64,000 bases of DNA, from NCBI GenBank assembly GCA_021151805.1, contig JAGKWN010000006.1:11298-75297 (forward strand), given 5' to 3'. Numbering within the stretch: the first letter of the stretch is position 1; the number at the start of each line of letters is the position of its first letter. A program made the position numbers and the translations under genes. This DNA is from Cytophagaceae bacterium. GTDB lineage: Bacteria > Bacteroidota > Bacteroidia > Cytophagales > Cytophagaceae. Under the pieces are notes generated by a model that was not told the origin of the DNA, ran no database searches, and saw only the letters and a program-made list of their open reading frames with translations. Shown one piece after another: positions 62,201 through 64,000 of this stretch.

Positions 62201-62982
62201 TATCCCGGAAACCAATCTGTCGGATTGCCATGTTCATAACCATAACAATTCCATACCCAGATCAGGTTATTAAGTTTATGATAATTAACCAGCCGGTTGT
62301 ACATCAGTTTCCAAAGCTCTTTACACGGGCCGGCACCTTTGGCTCCCCACCAGAACCATTGTCCTGAAGCTTCATGCAGCGGGCGCCATAATACCGGCAC
62401 CCCATTATCCTGCAATATTTTTAATTCAGCTGCCACCAGGTCAATATCACGGATCAGCAGATTATAATTTGTACTGCCAGGATTGGCAAGCGCATTCTGC
62501 AGATCAAACCAAACAGCGCAGCTATAAAAGGCCTTGTACCAACGTGCGTCGCCACCGGTTGTGCCTGCACATTCCTGGCGATAATTGACATCAAAAATGT
62601 CTGCTGGTGCATCCCAGTGCCAGCTGAATGTGACAATACCCTTTTTGTTGTTCACCCAATCAATGGCTTTCTGCGTATCGGTGGGTTTTGCACCCTCTTG
62701 TTTTCTTCTTGGCATATAATCCATAAAATCAAGTCCTAGAATTGCAGGCGTCTTGCCGGTAAGATTTTTGATCCATACCGCATAGTTATCCCAATACTGA
62801 CCCGAGATGATCTTTTGGCCATAGATATCATCCATGTAGGCCTTTAAATTTTTAGTCTCTTGCGTAGCTGCCGGATTTACCAGTCGCTGTGCATAAATAG
62901 TATTCGCTGATAATGAAATCACAACGAACACCCATATTCGGAGTAAATTTGTAGCTCTCATGATATATTGTTTTTGTTTCAT
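59278..62982 (-). CDS. GH26 mannanase-like enzyme with F5/8C, Ig-like repeats and T9SS sorting domain
   Basis: A 1234-residue secreted enzyme. Signal peptide (1-31, ends at YAQ). GH26 domain about 33-352, with the acid/base Glu204 in RPLHEASG and the nucleophile Glu295 in ALAEVGG, as in beta-mannanases. An F5/8 type C (CBM32-like) domain follows at about 355-482. Eight Ig-like repeats of 76 residues begin at FCQG/FCEG (497, 573, 649, 725, 801, 842, 918, 994); the unit at 801 has only 41. Then a TSP3-like DLDNDGMGD linker (1060-1155) and a type IX C-terminal sorting domain (1160-1234, ending FVKVEKQN). Substrate probably mannan. Confidence 0.88.
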   Translation of the reverse strand: MKQKQYIMRATNLLRIWVFVVISLSANTIYAQRLVNPAATQETKNLKAYMDDIYGQKIISGQYWDNYAVWIKNLTGKTPAILGLDFMDYMPRRKQEGAKPTDTQKAIDWVNNKKGIVTFSWHWDAPADIFDVNYRQECAGTTGGDARWYKAFYSCAVWFDLQNALANPGSTNYNLLIRDIDLVAAELKILQDNGVPVLWRPLHEASGQWFWWGAKGAGPCKELWKLMYNRLVNYHKLNNLIWVWNCYGYEHGNPTDWFPGYDYVDIIAYDYPRSTSWNEYNTIHGNKGKEFALAEVGGLPDPNNLATQGWSYFVTWGDFIQNNNSEAYVKQVYTDPRVITLESLPDLKNYLPTGVNIALKKPVTVSSTEAGFGNVAANAVDGSASTRWSSAYADPQWIQIDLQAAYQLSEIRLKWENAYASAYKIETSTDGITWSTVKQVANGDGGLDIISGLNTTGRYVRVTGTTRATQYGYSLYEVEVYGNASCSAVITASSTSFCQGGNADLTASAGASYKWFNGTTQVGTAQTYTAAVAGSYTVEVTNAAGCKATSAATSVTVNTAPTATIINNGPTTFCEGASVTLTASNGSSYKWMNGTTTVGTAATYNASAAGSYTVEVTNAAGCKATSAAVTVTVNATPTASITANGPTTFCEGGSVTLTASIGASYVWKNGTATVGTAATYKATAAGSYAVEVTNANGCKATSAATTVIVNSAPAATITASGPTAFCEGGSVTLAASSGSGYVWKNGTTTVGTAATFNATAAGSYTVEVTNAAGCKATSSATTVTVNPVPTASITANGPTTFCEGGSVTLTASSGSSYKWMNGTATVGTTATYNITANGPTTFCEGGSVTLTASTGSSYKWMNGTATVGTAATFNATASGSYTVEVTNANGCKATSSATTVTVNPVPTASITANGPTTFCEGGSVTLTASTGASYVWKNGTATVGTAATYNAAAAGSYTVEITNANGCKATSSATTVTVNPVPTASITANGPTTFCEGGSVTLTASNGSSYKWMNGTATVGTSATYNATAAGSYTVEVANANACKATSPAIMVTVGPASTWYQDLDNDGMGDAATTLQACEKPTGYVAVAGDACPMDENKTQAGNCGCGATESSCVDCNGDINGTASIDACQVCSGGNTGITPSTDAGNCGITTGVDQQRAMEKIRVAPNPFSDRLSVSIANILSYQLMDMNGRIVLEEETSASSINTSSIANGLYILRIVTTTGIEFVKVEKQN
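60460..60582 (-). repeat. Internally deleted Ig-like repeat unit
   Basis: Unit starting at residue 801 is 41 instead of 76 residues (123 bases instead of 228). The join TATYNITANGPTTFCEGG merges the middle of one unit with the start of the next; 105 bases are missing in frame. This is a slipped or recombined copy in the array. Confidence 0.75.
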
Positions 62983-63310
62983 TTATTATTTCAATAATAC
63001 CATATTTCGGCTGGAGCAAGGGGCGAATTCGGTGGCAAAAAGGGGGACAGGAAAATGAAATTTAAAAGAAAAAATTATCACGCTTCAATACCCTGTTTTC
63101 TTATTTCATATTATACTATTTGAGGTCCTGAGTCTATAAACATGTTGTTTTCCATGAAGCAGGATAGATCCAATGTCCTGGATTGAGTAAGTTGTCAGCT
63201 ATCAAAAAAAATAAAATAAAAAAAGCAGAGTTAGACAACTCTGCTTTTAAGCCATTGGTAAATTTACTGAACTAAACTATCGGGGGAATGGCTGAAATTA
63301 TAAATGAATT
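62983..63310. other. Intergenic region between the two repeat-protein genes
   Basis: 328 bases. Terminator at 63205-63248 for the upstream minus-strand gene. No clear promoter for the GH26 gene was recognised. Confidence 0.55.
63205..63248 (-). terminator. Terminator of the partial repeat-protein gene
   Basis: On the minus strand the stem AAAAGCAGAGTT / AACTCTGCTTTT (63221-63248) is followed by a long T-rich run (63205-63220). Confidence 0.82.
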
Positions 63311-64000
63311 TTAATGAATCTTTTCAAGCTTGAAAGTCTTTATGCCTGCATCCGTAATAATACGGACAATGTATAAACCAGCACTGAAGTTTCCTGTCTG
63401 GATAATCCGAATATCATAGCCTTCATACACTGTCCTTCCATTCAGATCAATGATCTCCACTTTTGACCCTGCCGGCGTGGTTAAGAATAGTTGATCGGAG
63501 AATGGATTCGGCGCTGCAATTATTTTATTCATATCTGAAGCATCGTCAATTGATGTAGTAATGTTGCATTGCTCAACGTTCAGAACAGGTGTTCTATCCG
63601 TTGTGCCTCCCGAACATATGTTACAGACATCCAGGGCTGCCGTTCCATTCGGAACACCGGCACAATCCACACAACTCTGTTCGGTGTTGCCGCAGCCGCA
63701 GTTCCCTGCCTGTGTTTTGTTTTCATCCATCGGACAAGCATCGCCGGCTACAGCAACATAGCCTGTTGGTTTTTCACAGGCCTGCAAGGTTGTTGCAGCA
63801 TCACCCATGCCATCATTATCCAGATCCTGGTACCAGGTAGAGGCTGGTCCAACAGTCACGGTTACCGCTGCGGATGTTGCTTTGCAGCCAGCAGCATTGG
63901 CAACTTCTACAGTATAAGAACCGGCAGCAGTGGCATTGTATGTTGCTGCCGTTCCTACGGTTGCTGTTCCATTCATCCATTTGTAAGAAGAACCAGTGCT
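63311..64000 (-). CDS. Secreted repeat protein with T9SS sorting domain (5' part beyond window)
   Basis: At least 229 codons; the frame is open to the right edge, so the N-terminus is missing. From the edge it holds the end of an Ig-like repeat (NGTATVGTAATYNATAAGS and VEVANAAGCKATSAAV), then the linker STWYQDLDNDGMGDAATT through QAGNCGCGNTEQSC, almost identical to that of the GH26 gene, and a T9SS C-terminal sorting domain (IIAAPNPFSDQLF ... FSAGLYIVRIITDAG). Probably another surface enzyme or adhesin. The shared linker suggests gene conversion between the neighbours. Confidence 0.85.
   Translation of the reverse strand, partial: STGSSYKWMNGTATVGTAATYNATAAGSYTVEVANAAGCKATSAAVTVTVGPASTWYQDLDNDGMGDAATTLQACEKPTGYVAVAGDACPMDENKTQAGNCGCGNTEQSCVDCAGVPNGTAALDVCNICSGGTTDRTPVLNVEQCNITTSIDDASDMNKIIAAPNPFSDQLFLTTPAGSKVEIIDLNGRTVYEGYDIRIIQTGNFSAGLYIVRIITDAGIKTFKLEKIH

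Noticed and set aside
59278..62982. Tandem repeats that could be taken for a CRISPR array
   Set aside because: Repeats are 228 bases long, in frame and encode Ig-like domains; there are no spacers.

Overview
The window comes from a member of the Bacteroidota. The evidence is the TTTG / TAnnTTTG promoter pattern, signal peptides and lipoproteins of Bacteroidota style, C-terminal sorting domains of the type IX secretion system, DUF4286/DUF2490-type proteins and an N-terminally extended Rho. A GH26 mannanase-like enzyme with a sorting domain and tandem Ig-like repeats suggests a gliding polysaccharide degrader. Cytophaga hutchinsonii or a close relative is my best guess, from recognition of style and not from a search.

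Layout. 1-5.8 kb: a SNF2 helicase cut by the left edge, a DoxX/HxlR divergent pair and small hypothetical genes. 6.1-8.5 kb: a PhyH dioxygenase, SDR and TPR operon. 8.8-13.1 kb: a class I glutamine amidotransferase, a DUF2490 protein and the tightly packed radA-HEAT-like-mgtC operon. 13.2-17.7 kb: secreted proteins peculiar to this group. 17.9-25.7 kb: housekeeping genes (asnB, a fucose-type MFS permease, serS, rho). 25.9-31.3 kb: a glycosyltransferase pair and topB. 31.4-35.5 kb: lipoproteins, an L,D-transpeptidase and an amt/P-II nitrogen pair. 35.6-40.1 kb: a minus-strand cluster with two paralogous membrane proteins around a PhyH and a DUF3592 protein. 40.4-49.9 kb: fatty-acid beta-oxidation, with an acyl-CoA synthetase, a MarR regulator and a fadN-fadA-fadE set. 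The fad set is interrupted by a four-helix-bundle gene and by unusual CTAG-rich inverted repeats.

The most interesting region is 50.4-58.7 kb. It is a visibly A+T-richer operon in which type I restriction-modification genes (hsdM, hsdS, hsdR) enclose four more genes: a 134-aa P-loop protein, an Abi_C-like protein and a membrane/DUF4868-like pair that looks like the Kiwa system (KwaA/KwaB). All seven genes overlap or nearly touch, so this looks like one nested, multi-layer defence operon. It is bounded on the right by two long hairpin-forming structures that recall integron attC sites. A 46-codon ORF follows.

The right end (59.3-64 kb) has two minus-strand genes for surface/secreted proteins with near-identical 76-residue repeats, TSP3-like linkers and sorting domains. 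The first is a GH26 enzyme whose repeat array contains one internally deleted unit. No rRNA, tRNA or CRISPR array was seen. All calls come from reading the sequence; no database search was run.
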